Assembly: GCF_001824475.1 (NCBI RefSeq)
Contig: NZ_MHXN01000007.1
Span: 69,611-133,610 of the forward strand
From: Phenylobacterium sp. RIFCSPHIGHO2_01_FULL_69_31
Lineage (GTDB): Bacteria > Pseudomonadota > Alphaproteobacteria > Caulobacterales > Caulobacteraceae
Direction of reading: 5' to 3'
Length of the DNA stretch: 64,000 nucleotides
Both the position numbers and the translations under genes were made by a program. Positions 37,937 through 46,811 of the stretch are shown here, one piece after another. The notes below the pieces were generated by a model. That model worked only from the letters and a program-made list of their open reading frames with translations, was not told the origin of the DNA and did not search any database. Position 1 is the first letter of the stretch; every line of letters starts with the position of its first letter.

Positions 37937-38722
37937 ATGGGACGACTTTCCGGCCGTACGGCCGTCATCACCGGCGCGGCCAGCGGCATCGGCCGGGCCT
38001 CGGCGAAGCTGTTCGCGGCGGAAGGGGCGAACATGATCATCGCCGACCGCGCCGACGGCGTCGACGAGACCGCCGAAGCGATCACGGCGGCGGGCGGCAA
38101 GGCCGTGGCCCTGAAGGGTGACGCCGGTGACGACGCCTTCGTGCGGTCGCTGGTCGCCCGAGCCCAGTCGGAGTTCGGAAGCCTGGACGTGTTCTGGGCC
38201 AACGCCGGCATCTCGGGCGGCTTCGCCCCGCTCCACGAACAGACCGCCGACTACTGGGCCGAGATCCTGCGGGTGAACCTGATCGGCGCCTTCCTGGGCG
38301 TGAAGTACGCATCCGAGGCCATGATCCCGAACGGCAGGGGCTCGATCATCTGCACCGCGTCGGTGGCAGGCATTCGCTCCGGCGCGGGCGGACCGGCCTA
38401 TTCGGCGTCGAAGGCCGGCGTGATCAGCCTGGTCCAGACCGCCTGCAACGAGCTCTACGGGACGGGGATTCGCGTCAACGCCGTCGCCCCCGGCCTGATC
38501 GAGACGGGCATGACCAAGCCCATCTTCGATGGCGCCCGCGTCCGCGGCAACGAAGATAAGATCGGCCAGCTCAACCCCACCACCCGCTATGGCCAGCCGG
38601 AGGAGATCGCCGCCGCCGCCCTGTTCCTGGCGTCGGACGAGGCCTCGTACGTCAATGGTCAGACCCTGGCGGTGGACGGCGGCCTGTCGACCTCGCATCC
38701 GGTTGTGCGCCGCAAGCGATGA
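37937..38722 (+). CDS. SDR family NAD(P)-dependent oxidoreductase
   Basis: A 261-residue classical short-chain dehydrogenase. It has the cofactor motif [12 protein letters not shown], an NAG-type motif (ANAGI) and the catalytic Y155-x3-K159 in [10 protein letters not shown] in IIADRADG after strand 2 suggests NAD(H) preference. The gene sits between an alpha/beta-hydrolase and a histidine phosphatase (whose start overlaps its stop), so it is probably the middle of a three-gene operon. The substrate is unknown. Confidence 0.92.
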   Translation: MGRLSGRTAVITGAASGIGRASAKLFAAEGANMIIADRADGVDETAEAITAAGGKAVALKGDAGDDAFVRSLVARAQSEFGSLDVFWANAGISGGFAPLHEQTADYWAEILRVNLIGAFLGVKYASEAMIPNGRGSIICTASVAGIRSGAGGPAYSASKAGVISLVQTACNELYGTGIRVNAVAPGLIETGMTKPIFDGARVRGNEDKIGQLNPTTRYGQPEEIAAAALFLASDEASYVNGQTLAVDGGLSTSHPVVRRKR

Positions 38723-39309
38723 TCCTCCTGATGCGTCACGGCGAGACCTTCTGGAATCGCGAAGGCCGCATCCAGGGTCATACCGAAAGCGACCTGACGC
38801 CGCTCGGCGAGCGTCAGGCTCGCGCCATGGCCGGCCTCGTCGCCGACCTGGTCCGCCACGAGGGCGGCCGCTTCCGGCTGGTCTCCAGTCCCATCGGCCG
38901 CGCGCGCATGACAGCCGCCATGGTGGCCGAGGCGACGGGCCTGCCGATCGAGATCGACGCTCGCCTGGCCGAGATCTGCTGCGGCGAGTGGGAAGGCCGG
39001 CTGCGCTCGGAGATCGCACACATTCACCCGGAAATGTTCAAGACCCGGGAGTGGTTCTTCGGCGCGCCCGGCGCCGAAACCTTCGAGGATGTAAGCGCCC
39101 GGGCCTCCGACTGGTTGGGCTCCCTGCCGCCGGAGAGCGAGCGCAGGGTCATTGCGGTCAGCCACGGCGTCTGGGGGCGCTTGGCGCGCGGCGTCTACGC
39201 CGGCCTGGATCGCCAGGCGACGCTGGGCCAGGATGTGCCCCAGGACGCCGTCTATCGGCTCCGCGGCGGCCTCGTCGATCGGTTCGACTGTGAGCCCATC
39301 GCCCCCTGA
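38719..39309 (+). CDS. Histidine phosphatase family protein
   Basis: A 196-residue protein with the phosphoglycerate mutase/phosphatase catalytic motif [10 protein letters not shown] near residue 6 and the second histidine in VSHGVWGRL. Cofactor-independent phosphatases and mutases share this fold, and the size favours a small-molecule phosphatase. The ATG overlaps the stop of the SDR gene (ATGA). The substrate is unknown. Confidence 0.9.
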   Translation: MILLMRHGETFWNREGRIQGHTESDLTPLGERQARAMAGLVADLVRHEGGRFRLVSSPIGRARMTAAMVAEATGLPIEIDARLAEICCGEWEGRLRSEIAHIHPEMFKTREWFFGAPGAETFEDVSARASDWLGSLPPESERRVIAVSHGVWGRLARGVYAGLDRQATLGQDVPQDAVYRLRGGLVDRFDCEPIAP

Positions 39310-39457
39310 GCGCCCCACTTTGAGTAGCTGCGTCCAAACCTGCGACATCTCGCATGCTGCACCGCGAAGGCGCGCCCGGGCATAGGGCGCGACCGCTAAG
39401 CTTCGAAAGCCTCGGAGCCCAAGCGTCTTTTAACCTTTGCCGTTCGTAAGGTCGCCG

Positions 39458-40606
39458 ATGCGCTTCTGCCGCCCCCTCTCCGCCATTGTCGGCGGCCTCG
39501 TCCTGGCCACCGCGTCCGCCACCTCGGCCGCGCCGCTGCCGGCGACCGCGGACGCCCAGTCCGTCAACGCCGGCCTGCAGGCCATGCGGGACTACAACCT
39601 GATCGTCCTGAAGGACCTGCAGTCCAGCTCGCAGGTGCAGGGCCGGACCTTCGTCGGCGGAAATCTGTCGGGCGGCTCGTCCAACTACATGACCAACCCG
39701 GGCGGCCAGGCGGGCGGCGTGGCCCTGACGGTGGGCGGCAATGTCACGGGGGGCGCCAAGAACATCAACAACGGCGGATCGGTGAAGGTCGGCGGCAACC
39801 TCGATTCCGGCGCTAACATGAACGGCGGCGGCAGCGTCTACGCCGAGGGCAACGTCAAGAAGGTCAACGCCAACGGCGCGTCGGTCTATTCCGACGGCAA
39901 CGTGTCGAACACGAACGCCAAGGACATCTACTACGGCGGTGCGGTCAGCAATTCGAACGGGACCAAGCACGCCGGCGACCACAGCGCCGACGGCATCCAG
40001 ACGGCCATCGCCGCGACGACTGCGAGCCTGACCACCGACTTGGTGGCGACGTCCGACTTCTTCGCCGGCCTGGACCCCACCCATTCGATCACTTACTCGG
40101 CCAACGGCCAGCAGGCGATGTTCGACGCCGGCTCGGGCACGGGCGTGGCCGTGTTCAGCATCTCCGACCTGAACGCGGCCCTGAAGAACCGCAGCCAGCT
40201 GATCTTCAACACGCCGATCGGCTACGACGCGGTGATCATCAACGTCGGCGGGCTCAAGGTCAGCCTGCCCAGCAGCATCAACTTCAACGGGCCGAGCGGC
40301 CTGGGCGCCAACGTGATCTGGAACTTCTACGAAGCGACCAGCGTCGATCTGGGCTCCAAGTCCTGGTACGGCTCAATCTTGGCCCCCGAGGCCCAGCTCA
40401 AGAACAACAATTTCGTCTCGGGCTCCGTCGTCGCCGCCAGCATGATCCAGAATGGCGAGATCCGGATGAACGGCCTGTCGGCCCCCGGCCTGACGGCGCT
40501 GTCCAACACCGCGGTGCCGGAACCGGCGACCTGGGCGATGATGATCCTGGGTTTCGGCGCGATCGGCTCGGTGCTCCGCCGCCGGCGCGCGGCGTTCGCG
40601 CGCTGA
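39458..40606 (+). CDS. Choice-of-anchor A family protein with PEP-CTERM signal (copy 1)
   Basis: A 382-residue exported protein. It has a signal peptide (cut near TSAAPLP), a choice-of-anchor A domain (AMRDYNLIVLKDLQ..., VIINVGG, VIWNFYEATSVDLGSKSWYGSILAP) with a long Gly/Asn-rich stretch (about residues 75-170) and a C-terminal sorting signal: PEPATWAMMILGFGAIG plus RRRR. It should be exported and anchored or released. The next gene is a paralogue in the same direction. No exosortase is in the window. The ATG at 39458 is chosen because an upstream GTG would not extend the signal sensibly. Confidence 0.85.
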   Translation: MRFCRPLSAIVGGLVLATASATSAAPLPATADAQSVNAGLQAMRDYNLIVLKDLQSSSQVQGRTFVGGNLSGGSSNYMTNPGGQAGGVALTVGGNVTGGAKNINNGGSVKVGGNLDSGANMNGGGSVYAEGNVKKVNANGASVYSDGNVSNTNAKDIYYGGAVSNSNGTKHAGDHSADGIQTAIAATTASLTTDLVATSDFFAGLDPTHSITYSANGQQAMFDAGSGTGVAVFSISDLNAALKNRSQLIFNTPIGYDAVIINVGGLKVSLPSSINFNGPSGLGANVIWNFYEATSVDLGSKSWYGSILAPEAQLKNNNFVSGSVVAASMIQNGEIRMNGLSAPGLTALSNTAVPEPATWAMMILGFGAIGSVLRRRRAAFAR

Positions 40607-40753
40607 CGCGCGCCTGCCAAACCCGATCTGAAATAGCGCCGCCGGCCGGCCGTCCTCCCCTCTGCGGCGAGTCGCGTTGCGTGCAAGCTCTGCCTTGGCT
40701 AACGGCCAGGGCAGGTTCGCGCTTCGGGGTCGCGAACGTCGGGGATATATCCA

Positions 40754-41767
40754 ATGCGCCTACGTCTTCCGGCGGCTTCGGCCGCCGCCATGGTCCTGAG
40801 CGCGACGGGCGCGCAGGCTGGCGTCACCGAGCTGAACGCCGCGCTCGATGCGATGAGCTACTACAATCTCATCGTGAAGGGCGACGTGACGACCACCAGC
40901 GAGGTCGAGGGCCGCGGGTTCGTCGGCGGCGCCCTGAAGGGCCAAGCCACGCAATTCAACATGGACAACCTCTCCGGCACGGGTCTGACGATGGTCGGCA
41001 ACGTTGAAGGCGGCAAGAAGAACACCTGGGGCGACATCCAGGTCGGCGGCAACGTCGACAGCGGCGTGGAATTCCAGAGCGCAGGCGCCCAGGTGCTGAG
41101 CTACGGCGGGACGCTCTCGAACACCAATGTGAACTTCCCCGACACCGCCGTACACGTCGCGGGCCTGGGCGCGACCCTGGCGGCCGAGCGGGACGCCATG
41201 TTCGCGAACCTGGATGAGCTCTCGCTCTATCTGCGGGATCTCGCCGTCACCGACACCACGACGCTCGACAGCTCCAATCTGAAGTTCGACGCGGGCGCCG
41301 GCTCGGGCATCGCGGTGTTCGACATCGCGGACCTGGAGGCGGAGCTCGGCGGAACCAGCGACCTGAAGTTCGTCTTCCCCACCGATTACGACATGGTGGT
41401 GATCAACGTCGCGGGCACGAACATCAGCCTGCCGGGCGGGTTCAACTTCAACGGCCCGTCCAACCTCGGCACGAAGGTGATCTGGAACTTCTACGAGGCC
41501 ACGACTTTGGATTTCGGGTCCAAGGCTTGGTACGGCTCCGTCCTCGCCACCCATGCGCAGGCCACCATCGGCAACTTCATCGAGGGCTCGGCCGTGTTCG
41601 CCGGCCTGACGGCGAATGGCGAGATCCACACCCCCGGCTTCACCAACTACGACATCCCGCCGCCGTCCACGGTGGTGCCGGAGCCGGCGACGTGGGCGAT
41701 GATGATCCTGGGCTTCGGCGCGATCGGCTCTTCGATCCGTCGCCGGCGGGCTGTGCTCGCCGCCTGA
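40754..41767 (+). CDS. Choice-of-anchor A family protein with PEP-CTERM signal (copy 2)
   Basis: A 337-residue paralogue of the gene upstream. It has a signal peptide (ending GAQA), the same core (ALDAMSYYNLIVKGDV, VVINVAG, VIWNFYEATTLDFGSKAWYGSVLA) and a nearly identical C-terminal PEPATWAMMILGFGAIG plus RRRR. The Gly/Asn-rich middle is much shorter than in copy 1. This suggests a tandem duplication with loss or gain of the repeat-rich part. A surface or extracellular structural role is likely. Confidence 0.85.
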   Translation: MRLRLPAASAAAMVLSATGAQAGVTELNAALDAMSYYNLIVKGDVTTTSEVEGRGFVGGALKGQATQFNMDNLSGTGLTMVGNVEGGKKNTWGDIQVGGNVDSGVEFQSAGAQVLSYGGTLSNTNVNFPDTAVHVAGLGATLAAERDAMFANLDELSLYLRDLAVTDTTTLDSSNLKFDAGAGSGIAVFDIADLEAELGGTSDLKFVFPTDYDMVVINVAGTNISLPGGFNFNGPSNLGTKVIWNFYEATTLDFGSKAWYGSVLATHAQATIGNFIEGSAVFAGLTANGEIHTPGFTNYDIPPPSTVVPEPATWAMMILGFGAIGSSIRRRRAVLAA

Positions 41768-41768
41768 T

Positions 41769-41999
41769 TCAGTGCAGTGGGCCGCGGCGCCAGCGCCAGG
41801 GGGGCAGCCCCTCGCGGCGCGGCGCGAGGTAGCGGAACGCCGCCAGGGCCCCGAACGCAGCGGCCACTCCCAGCGCGAAGGCGGTAACGGCGGTGGCCGA
41901 TACGCCGGCGGTCCCGAACCGAAGGCGACCGGGCTCCATCCAGTGGACTAGGTCTCCGCTCGGCTGCTCTGGGGTGAACTCCTCGGTGGGCAGGGTCAT
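41769..41999 (-). CDS. Small single-helix membrane protein
   Basis: A 76-residue protein on the opposite strand, from the ATG at 41999. A polar N-terminus (TEEFTPEQPSGDLVHWMEPG) precedes one membrane helix (about residues 28-50, TAVTAFALGVAAAFGALAAF) and a basic tail (PRREGLPPWRWRRG). An in-frame start at 42092 would extend into the yebC promoter. No known family is recognised. It ends one base from the copy-2 anchor protein stop. Confidence 0.6.
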   Translation of the reverse strand: MTLPTEEFTPEQPSGDLVHWMEPGRLRFGTAGVSATAVTAFALGVAAAFGALAAFRYLAPRREGLPPWRWRRGPLH

Positions 42000-42113
42000 G
42001 GCGATGCTCCAGCTGACGCCACGGCCTAACCCTTGGCTTCGGCAGGGGTTCCTTGTCCGGCCCCGCCTGAGGTAGAAGGCCCGACCTCGCACTCACGACT
42101 TCCGCTCGGGACC

Positions 42114-42860
42114 ATGGCCGGACACTCAAAGTTCAAGAACATCATGCACCGCAAGGGCCGCGCCGACAGCGCCCGGTCCAAGCTGTTCTCCAAGCTCTCG
42201 CGCGAGATCACGGTGGCGGCCAAGATGGGCCTGCCCGATCCCGCCATGAACGCCCGCCTCCGCCTGGCGGTGAACAACGCCAAAGCCGAGTCACTGCCCA
42301 AGGACGTGATCGACCGGGCGATCAAGAAGGCCTCCGGCGGCGACGCGGAGTCCTATGACGAAATCCGGTACGAGGGCTTCGGCCCCGGCGGCGTCGGCGT
42401 GATCGTCGAGGTGCTGACCGACAACCGCAACCGTTCGGCCTCGACGGTGCGCTCCACCTTCACCAAGTGCGGCGGCAACCTGGGAGAAACCGGCTCGGTC
42501 TCGTTCATGTGGGATCGCGTGGGCCAGATCACCTACGACGCCAAGGCCGGGTCCGAGGACAAGGTCATGGAGGCCGCCATCGAGGCCGGCGCCGACGACG
42601 TGGAGTCCGACGAGGACGGCCACACGATCTACACCGCCTTCGAGCAGCTCTCCGATGTATCGACGGCGCTCGAGGCCGCCCTGGGCCCGGCCCAGTCGAC
42701 CAAGCTGGCCTGGAAGCCGAAGGCGCTCACGCCGCTGTCCGGCGACGCGGTCGGCACGCTGATGAAGCTGATCGAGACCCTGGAAGACGACGACGACGTG
42801 CAGAACGTCTACTCCAACGCCGACATCTCGGCCGAGGACCTGGAGAAGCTCGCAGGCTGA
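42114..42860 (+). CDS. yebC: YebC/PmpR family DNA-binding/translation protein
   Basis: A 248-residue YebC family protein. It opens with [19 protein letters not shown], the family signature, followed by [13 protein letters not shown] and [18 protein letters not shown] motifs. Family members have been described as transcription regulators and, more recently, as helpers for proline-rich stalling at ribosomes. The next gene starts inside its stop codon (TGATG). Confidence 0.93.
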   Translation: MAGHSKFKNIMHRKGRADSARSKLFSKLSREITVAAKMGLPDPAMNARLRLAVNNAKAESLPKDVIDRAIKKASGGDAESYDEIRYEGFGPGGVGVIVEVLTDNRNRSASTVRSTFTKCGGNLGETGSVSFMWDRVGQITYDAKAGSEDKVMEAAIEAGADDVESDEDGHTIYTAFEQLSDVSTALEAALGPAQSTKLAWKPKALTPLSGDAVGTLMKLIETLEDDDDVQNVYSNADISAEDLEKLAG

Positions 42861-43078
42861 TGGCCAAGCCTCCACCCAAGGGCCCCGAACGCGAGGACCC
42901 GCGCGTCACCGACCTGCGCCGCTACAAGCAGGAGCGCGAGAAGGCGGCGCGCAAGGCTCCGCCGAAGCCGGTGCGCCCCCGGGAGTCCTTTCTCGGCTCC
43001 AACCCTCGGGCAGGCCTGATCCTGCTGGTTGCGATCGTGGTCCTGGCCGCGCTCTACCTGGTTCCGGCCTTCCTCTAA
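42860..43078 (+). CDS. Small membrane protein coupled to yebC
   Basis: A 72-residue protein with a very charged, proline-rich N-terminus (KPPPKGPEREDPRV, then lysine/arginine-rich) and one C-terminal membrane helix (LILLVAIVVLAALYLVPAFL), so a tail-anchored layout. It starts inside the yebC stop and is probably co-translated. No known family is recognised. Confidence 0.65.
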   Translation: MAKPPPKGPEREDPRVTDLRRYKQEREKAARKAPPKPVRPRESFLGSNPRAGLILLVAIVVLAALYLVPAFL

Positions 43079-43114
43079 CGGGAACCTGCGGCGGCGGTCG
43101 GGCCTTGCCGTCGC

Positions 43115-43810
43115 ATGGAGGCGATCTTCACAGCCTATGCACTGCCGATCCTTGCCGCGCTGTCGGCAGGCGCGGCGATCGGCTTCGAGCGCGAGTCCGG
43201 AGGACATGCCGCGGGTCTTCGGACCCATGCGCTGGTCGCGCTGGCGTCGGCGCTTCTGATGCTGCTGGCCGTACACCAGCTCTCCTGGCTGACGGATGAC
43301 ACGCCCTACGACGTCGTCCGCATCGATCCGGTGCGGATGGCCCACGGCATCCTGACGGGCATCGGCTTCCTGTGCGGCGGCGTGATCTTCCGGTCCGGGC
43401 TGTCTGTGCATGGGCTGACCACCGCCGCGTCGCTGTGGGTGACCTCGGCCCTGGGCACCCTCTACGGCGTGGGCGCCTACGGCCTGGCCATCGGTGGCAC
43501 GGTGGCCACCGTGGCCATCCTGACCCTGTTTCGCCGCATCGAAGGCCGCCTCCCCAGCGCCGACGTCATCGACGTCAGCGTCCGGTACCGGCGCGACGGC
43601 CCGTTCCCCGAGGACGCCTTCCTCGACCTGCTGGCCGAATTGAAGCTCCGGCCGCGTTCAGTCAGCCATAAGCTGCTCGACGGCGGGGGCGCCATAGAGC
43701 TCGGCGCATCCTTGCGTGGGCCCAGCGGGAGCCAGACCCGGCAGCTCGCCGAACGGCTTTGCGGCGACCCGCGCATCCTCGGCTTCGAAATCGATCCCCG
43801 CAATCCCTGA
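43115..43810 (+). CDS. MgtC/SapB family membrane protein
   Basis: A 231-residue protein. The N-terminal membrane domain has the MgtC signature GAAIGFERE and THALVALASALLML, then GILTGIGFLCGGVIFR and GLTTAASLWVTSALG. A soluble C-terminal domain of about 80 residues follows. MgtC-like proteins influence magnesium adaptation and ATP synthase in pathogens; the role in environmental bacteria is unclear. Confidence 0.9.
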   Translation: MEAIFTAYALPILAALSAGAAIGFERESGGHAAGLRTHALVALASALLMLLAVHQLSWLTDDTPYDVVRIDPVRMAHGILTGIGFLCGGVIFRSGLSVHGLTTAASLWVTSALGTLYGVGAYGLAIGGTVATVAILTLFRRIEGRLPSADVIDVSVRYRRDGPFPEDAFLDLLAELKLRPRSVSHKLLDGGGAIELGASLRGPSGSQTRQLAERLCGDPRILGFEIDPRNP

Positions 43811-43884
43811 CCGGGCACGCTGCGCGCTTGCGAAAACCGGTATGGCCCGTCCACAGTGCCGGCGACCAAATGGGGGAGAGAAAC

Positions 43885-44373
43885 ATGACCATCCGACCGC
43901 TCGCCGGCCTCGCCGCCGGCGCCGCCGCGCTGAGCCTCGCAGGCGCCGCCCAGGCCGCCGGCGACTACGTCTCCATCGTCCAGGAGACGACGCTCAACGT
44001 GCCGGCCGAGACGGCTTGGGCCAAGGTGAAGGGCTATTGCGACATCGGCGCGTGGCTGAAGACCACCTGCGAGATCACCCAGGGCAAGGACGGTGAGCTG
44101 GGCGCCCTGCGCAAGATCGCTGGCCGCATCGAGGAGGTGATCGTGGCCGTCACCCCGATGTCCTACACCTATGCCGACATCGATCCGAAGATCCTCTACC
44201 ACGGGACGGTCGAGGTCCGCCCCGTCAGCAAGACCAGCTCCAAGCTCGTCTACAGCCTGTTCTTCGACCAGACGACGGTGCCCGCCGACCAGCGCGAGGC
44301 CAACAAGATGCGCCGCCAGCAGATGTTCGCCGGGGTCATGGCGACTATGAAGGGGATGGCCGAGGCGAAGTAG
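43885..44373 (+). CDS. Exported SRPBCC-fold protein
   Basis: A 162-residue protein with a signal peptide (ending AAQAAG) and a SRPBCC/polyketide-cyclase-like domain (VSIVQETTLNVPAETAWAKVKGYCDIGAWLK). Such folds bind hydrophobic ligands, here in the periplasm. The ATG at 43885 has a GGGGGAGAG ribosome site; an in-frame start at 43759 lies inside the mgtC-like gene. The ligand is not evident. Confidence 0.8.
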   Translation: MTIRPLAGLAAGAAALSLAGAAQAAGDYVSIVQETTLNVPAETAWAKVKGYCDIGAWLKTTCEITQGKDGELGALRKIAGRIEEVIVAVTPMSYTYADIDPKILYHGTVEVRPVSKTSSKLVYSLFFDQTTVPADQREANKMRRQQMFAGVMATMKGMAEAK

Positions 44374-44402
44374 CGCCTGCGCGCCGTCGGCGGTGCATGG
44401 TT

Positions 44403-44430
44403 AGGAAAGTGACACTCGCGTCACTTTCCT
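44403..44430. promoter_or_regulatory. 28-bp perfect palindrome before the di-iron protein gene
   Basis: The 11-base arm AGGAAAGTGAC (44403-44413) is exactly mirrored by GTCACTTTCCT (44420-44430) around a 6-base spacer, 58 bases before the ATG at 44489. The second arm overlaps a TTGACT-like -35. The size and symmetry fit a TetR-type operator. A hairpin role in RNA is possible but it lacks a following T-tract. Confidence 0.6.
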
Positions 44431-44488
44431 TGACTGATCACCGTTCAGATCGCATGCTGCCGCCAAACAACAGGCGAGGAGCAACCGA

Positions 44489-45616
44489 ATGGCCGCCGAC
44501 GGCAACATCACCAAGGACATCATCTACGACGCCGTCGCGCCCGACGACTTCGAGTCCATGCTGGAGCTGGACCGGTACGGCAATCGTTCGACCGCCTTCG
44601 ACAAGATCATCAGCGCCACCCACGACCACTTCTGGGATCCGCTGGACAGCAAGTACATCGACTTCTCCGAGCCCTTCGACATGGAGAACGAGATGATCCT
44701 GCCGGAGGACATGGTCGTCTCCCTGCAGACCAAGTACGTCTCGGACCGCCTGTCCAACCCGAAGGACCGCATCCGCTTCGTCAACCAGTTCGCCCTGCGC
44801 AGCTTCTCCTCGATCCTGCACGGCGAACAGGGCGCGCTGAACCTGTCGGCCAGCCTCTGTCACGTGCTGAAGGACCAGGGCGCGCAGGAGTACGCCGCCA
44901 ACCAGACCCGCGAAGAGGCCCGCCACGTCACGGCCTTCGCCAAGTACATCAAGGCCCGCTGGGGCCGGCCGGTGGAATGCGGCCCGACCCTGAAGGCGCT
45001 GCTGGTCGACATCATCGGCAGCCCCGAGGTCTACAAGAAGATCATCGGCATGCAGATGCTGGTGGAGGGCCTGGCGATGGGCGCCTTCGCCACCTTCTTC
45101 AAGGTCAGCAACGACCCCCTCTGCAAGAAGCTGATGCAGCTCGTCATGACCGACGAGGCCTTCCACCACAAGTTCGGGAAGATCTGGGCCGACCGCACCA
45201 TCCCGCACCTGTCGGAGAAGGAGCACGAGATCATCGAGCTCTGGGCGGCGCAGTGCTTCCAGACCCTGCTGTTCAACCTGGTGGGCCCGACCCAGCAGCG
45301 CAGCCTCTACGAAGAGTTCGGCCTCGACCCGGACGTGGTCATCGCCGAACTGGCCGAGATCATCACCGACGAGACCCGCCGCGAGGGGATGAAGGAGCAG
45401 ACCAATATCTTCCGCGTGCTGGTGAAGACCCTGCTGAACGCCGGCATCATCACCGAGCGCACACGCGCCTTCTACGCCATGTACGTCGACATCGACGAAC
45501 TGAAGGCCGAGGGCGACGTGATGGTGGGCGATGCGATCGCCGAGGAGGGCATCCGCTACCTCCAGGAGATCAACTTCGCCGACAAGGCCAAGCAGGTCCT
45601 GATCGCCGCCGAGTAG
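44489..45616 (+). CDS. Ferritin-like di-iron protein (oxygenase/oxidase candidate)
   Basis: A 375-residue helical protein with a full di-iron ligand set: E113, E143-x2-H146 (REEARH), E193 (VEG) and E223-x2-H226 (DEAFHH). This pattern belongs to ferritin-like di-iron oxygenases and oxidases such as the AurF or ribonucleotide-reductase-like groups. No radical tyrosine can be assigned with confidence. The function is unknown. It has its own promoter region with a striking palindrome and a strong terminator after it, so it is a single-gene unit. Confidence 0.8.
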   Translation: MAADGNITKDIIYDAVAPDDFESMLELDRYGNRSTAFDKIISATHDHFWDPLDSKYIDFSEPFDMENEMILPEDMVVSLQTKYVSDRLSNPKDRIRFVNQFALRSFSSILHGEQGALNLSASLCHVLKDQGAQEYAANQTREEARHVTAFAKYIKARWGRPVECGPTLKALLVDIIGSPEVYKKIIGMQMLVEGLAMGAFATFFKVSNDPLCKKLMQLVMTDEAFHHKFGKIWADRTIPHLSEKEHEIIELWAAQCFQTLLFNLVGPTQQRSLYEEFGLDPDVVIAELAEIITDETRREGMKEQTNIFRVLVKTLLNAGIITERTRAFYAMYVDIDELKAEGDVMVGDAIAEEGIRYLQEINFADKAKQVLIAAE

Positions 45617-45639
45617 GCTTCGCCGTTCCGACGACCAGA

Positions 45640-45675
45640 CGCCCGCCCGAGACCTTGGGCGGGCGTTCTGTTGTT
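45640..45675 (+). terminator. Rho-independent terminator after the di-iron protein gene
   Basis: A 9-bp GC stem (CGCCCGCCC / GGGCGGGCG) with an 8-base loop is followed by a T-rich run (TTCTGTTGTT). It ends the single-gene unit 24 bases after its stop. Confidence 0.85.
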
Positions 45676-45790
45676 GGCTGGTAACACTCCTGACCAAACT
45701 GTTCAGCGGCTGGTCATCCGGCGCGTGCGTCCCTATATCGCGCGCCGAGGGCGTTCATTTTCGCTCAACCTTCCTCTATTGCACCGCAGC

Positions 45791-46318
45791 ATGATCCAGC
45801 GCCTCATCCTCGCCGCCGTGGCGGCCTGCCTGATGCTCGCCCCCGTTTCGGCCGTGGCCGCGGTCGAGCCGGTCGGGCGCATCGAACTCTCCAAGATGAT
45901 GGGTCGCTGGTACGAGGTGGCCCGCGTGCCGAACGTCCTGCAGAAGGATTGCCAGGCCGGCGCCTCGGACTGGACGCCGCAGGCGAAGGGCTTTGCGGTC
46001 GTCCAATCGTGCCGCAAGGACAGCCCGGACGGACCGCTGAAGGTCTGGAAAGCCAAGGCCACGGTCGCCGATCCGCACACCAACGCCAAGTTCAAGATGA
46101 GCTTCTTCGGCGGCGTGGTCAGTCAGGACTATGTGGTCGTCGAGCATAGGCCGGAGCAGGGCTGGCTGGTCCTCGCCACGGCCAACGGCAAGTACCTCTG
46201 GCTCATGTCGCAGAAGCCCACCCTGCCGGCGGCCATCCGCACCCAGGCGCTGGCGCGCATCCGCCAGCTCGGCTTCGACGTGGGCCGTCTCGAGTTCCCC
46301 ATCCCGCCGCGTAGCTGA
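45791..46318 (+). CDS. Lipocalin family protein (Blc-like)
   Basis: A 175-residue protein with a signal peptide (ending AVAAV) and a lipocalin domain opened by GRWYEVARVPN, then GLNKD-like and later DYVVVEHRPEQGWLVL strands. Blc-type proteins sit in the outer membrane or periplasm and bind lipids; Blc itself is a lipoprotein, but no lipobox is visible here. The gene follows the terminator of the upstream gene and has its own promoter region. Confidence 0.87.
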   Translation: MIQRLILAAVAACLMLAPVSAVAAVEPVGRIELSKMMGRWYEVARVPNVLQKDCQAGASDWTPQAKGFAVVQSCRKDSPDGPLKVWKAKATVADPHTNAKFKMSFFGGVVSQDYVVVEHRPEQGWLVLATANGKYLWLMSQKPTLPAAIRTQALARIRQLGFDVGRLEFPIPPRS

Positions 46319-46335
46319 CGCACGGGTTGAATTCA

Positions 46336-46350
46336 GAACGAAGGCGGAAC
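46336..46350. promoter_or_regulatory. LexA (SOS) box upstream of mmcB
   Basis: GAAC (46336-46339) and GAAC (46347-46350) are separated by exactly seven bases. On the other strand this is GTTC-N7-GTTC, the alphaproteobacterial LexA site. It lies 12 bases before the mmcB start. Confidence 0.75.
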
Positions 46351-46361
46351 AAGGTGACGCC

Positions 46362-46811
46362 ATGGACGTCACGATCGTCACCGTCTCCCGTCCCGAGACC
46401 ACCGCCACCGTCACCCGCGGCGCCGCGCGCCTGCTGACGGCGCTGGGCTATGCGCCGCTCGCCGAGGTCACCCTGCCGAACGGGCGCCGCGCCGACCTCA
46501 TGGCGTTGGGGCCCAAGGGCCAGATCTTCATCGTCGAGGTGAAATCGGGGATCGAGGACTTCCGGGTGGACGTGAAGTGGCCGGAGTACCGACCCTACTG
46601 CGACGCCTTCGCCTTCGCGGTGGCGCCGGAGTTCCCTCGCGACATCCTGCCGGGCGAACCCGGCCTAATCGTCGCCGATGGCTTCGGCGGCGCGATCCTG
46701 CGTGAGGCGCCGGTCGAGCCCCTGGCCGGCGCACGCCGCAAGGCCCTCACCCTCGCCTTCGCCCGGCTCGCCGCCCTGCGGGCCGGCGGCGTCGCGGCGA
46801 CGGAGCTTTAG
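46362..46811 (+). CDS. mmcB: MmcB family DNA repair protein
   Basis: A 149-residue protein with a nuclease-like core (GRRADLMALGPKGQIFIVEVKSG, resembling the PD-(D/E)xK fold: D at the RRAD and E-x-K at VEVKSG). MmcB of Caulobacter is an SOS-induced DNA repair factor for mitomycin damage (established, from memory). The LexA box directly before the gene supports the assignment. Its stop overlaps the convergent regA gene by four bases. Confidence 0.87.
   Translation: MDVTIVTVSRPETTATVTRGAARLLTALGYAPLAEVTLPNGRRADLMALGPKGQIFIVEVKSGIEDFRVDVKWPEYRPYCDAFAFAVAPEFPRDILPGEPGLIVADGFGGAILREAPVEPLAGARRKALTLAFARLAALRAGGVAATEL

Noticed and set aside
45694-45719. TGACCA-N14-TGGTCA inverted repeat before the lipocalin gene
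   Set aside because: Arms are only 6 bases and the spacer is long, so chance is likely.
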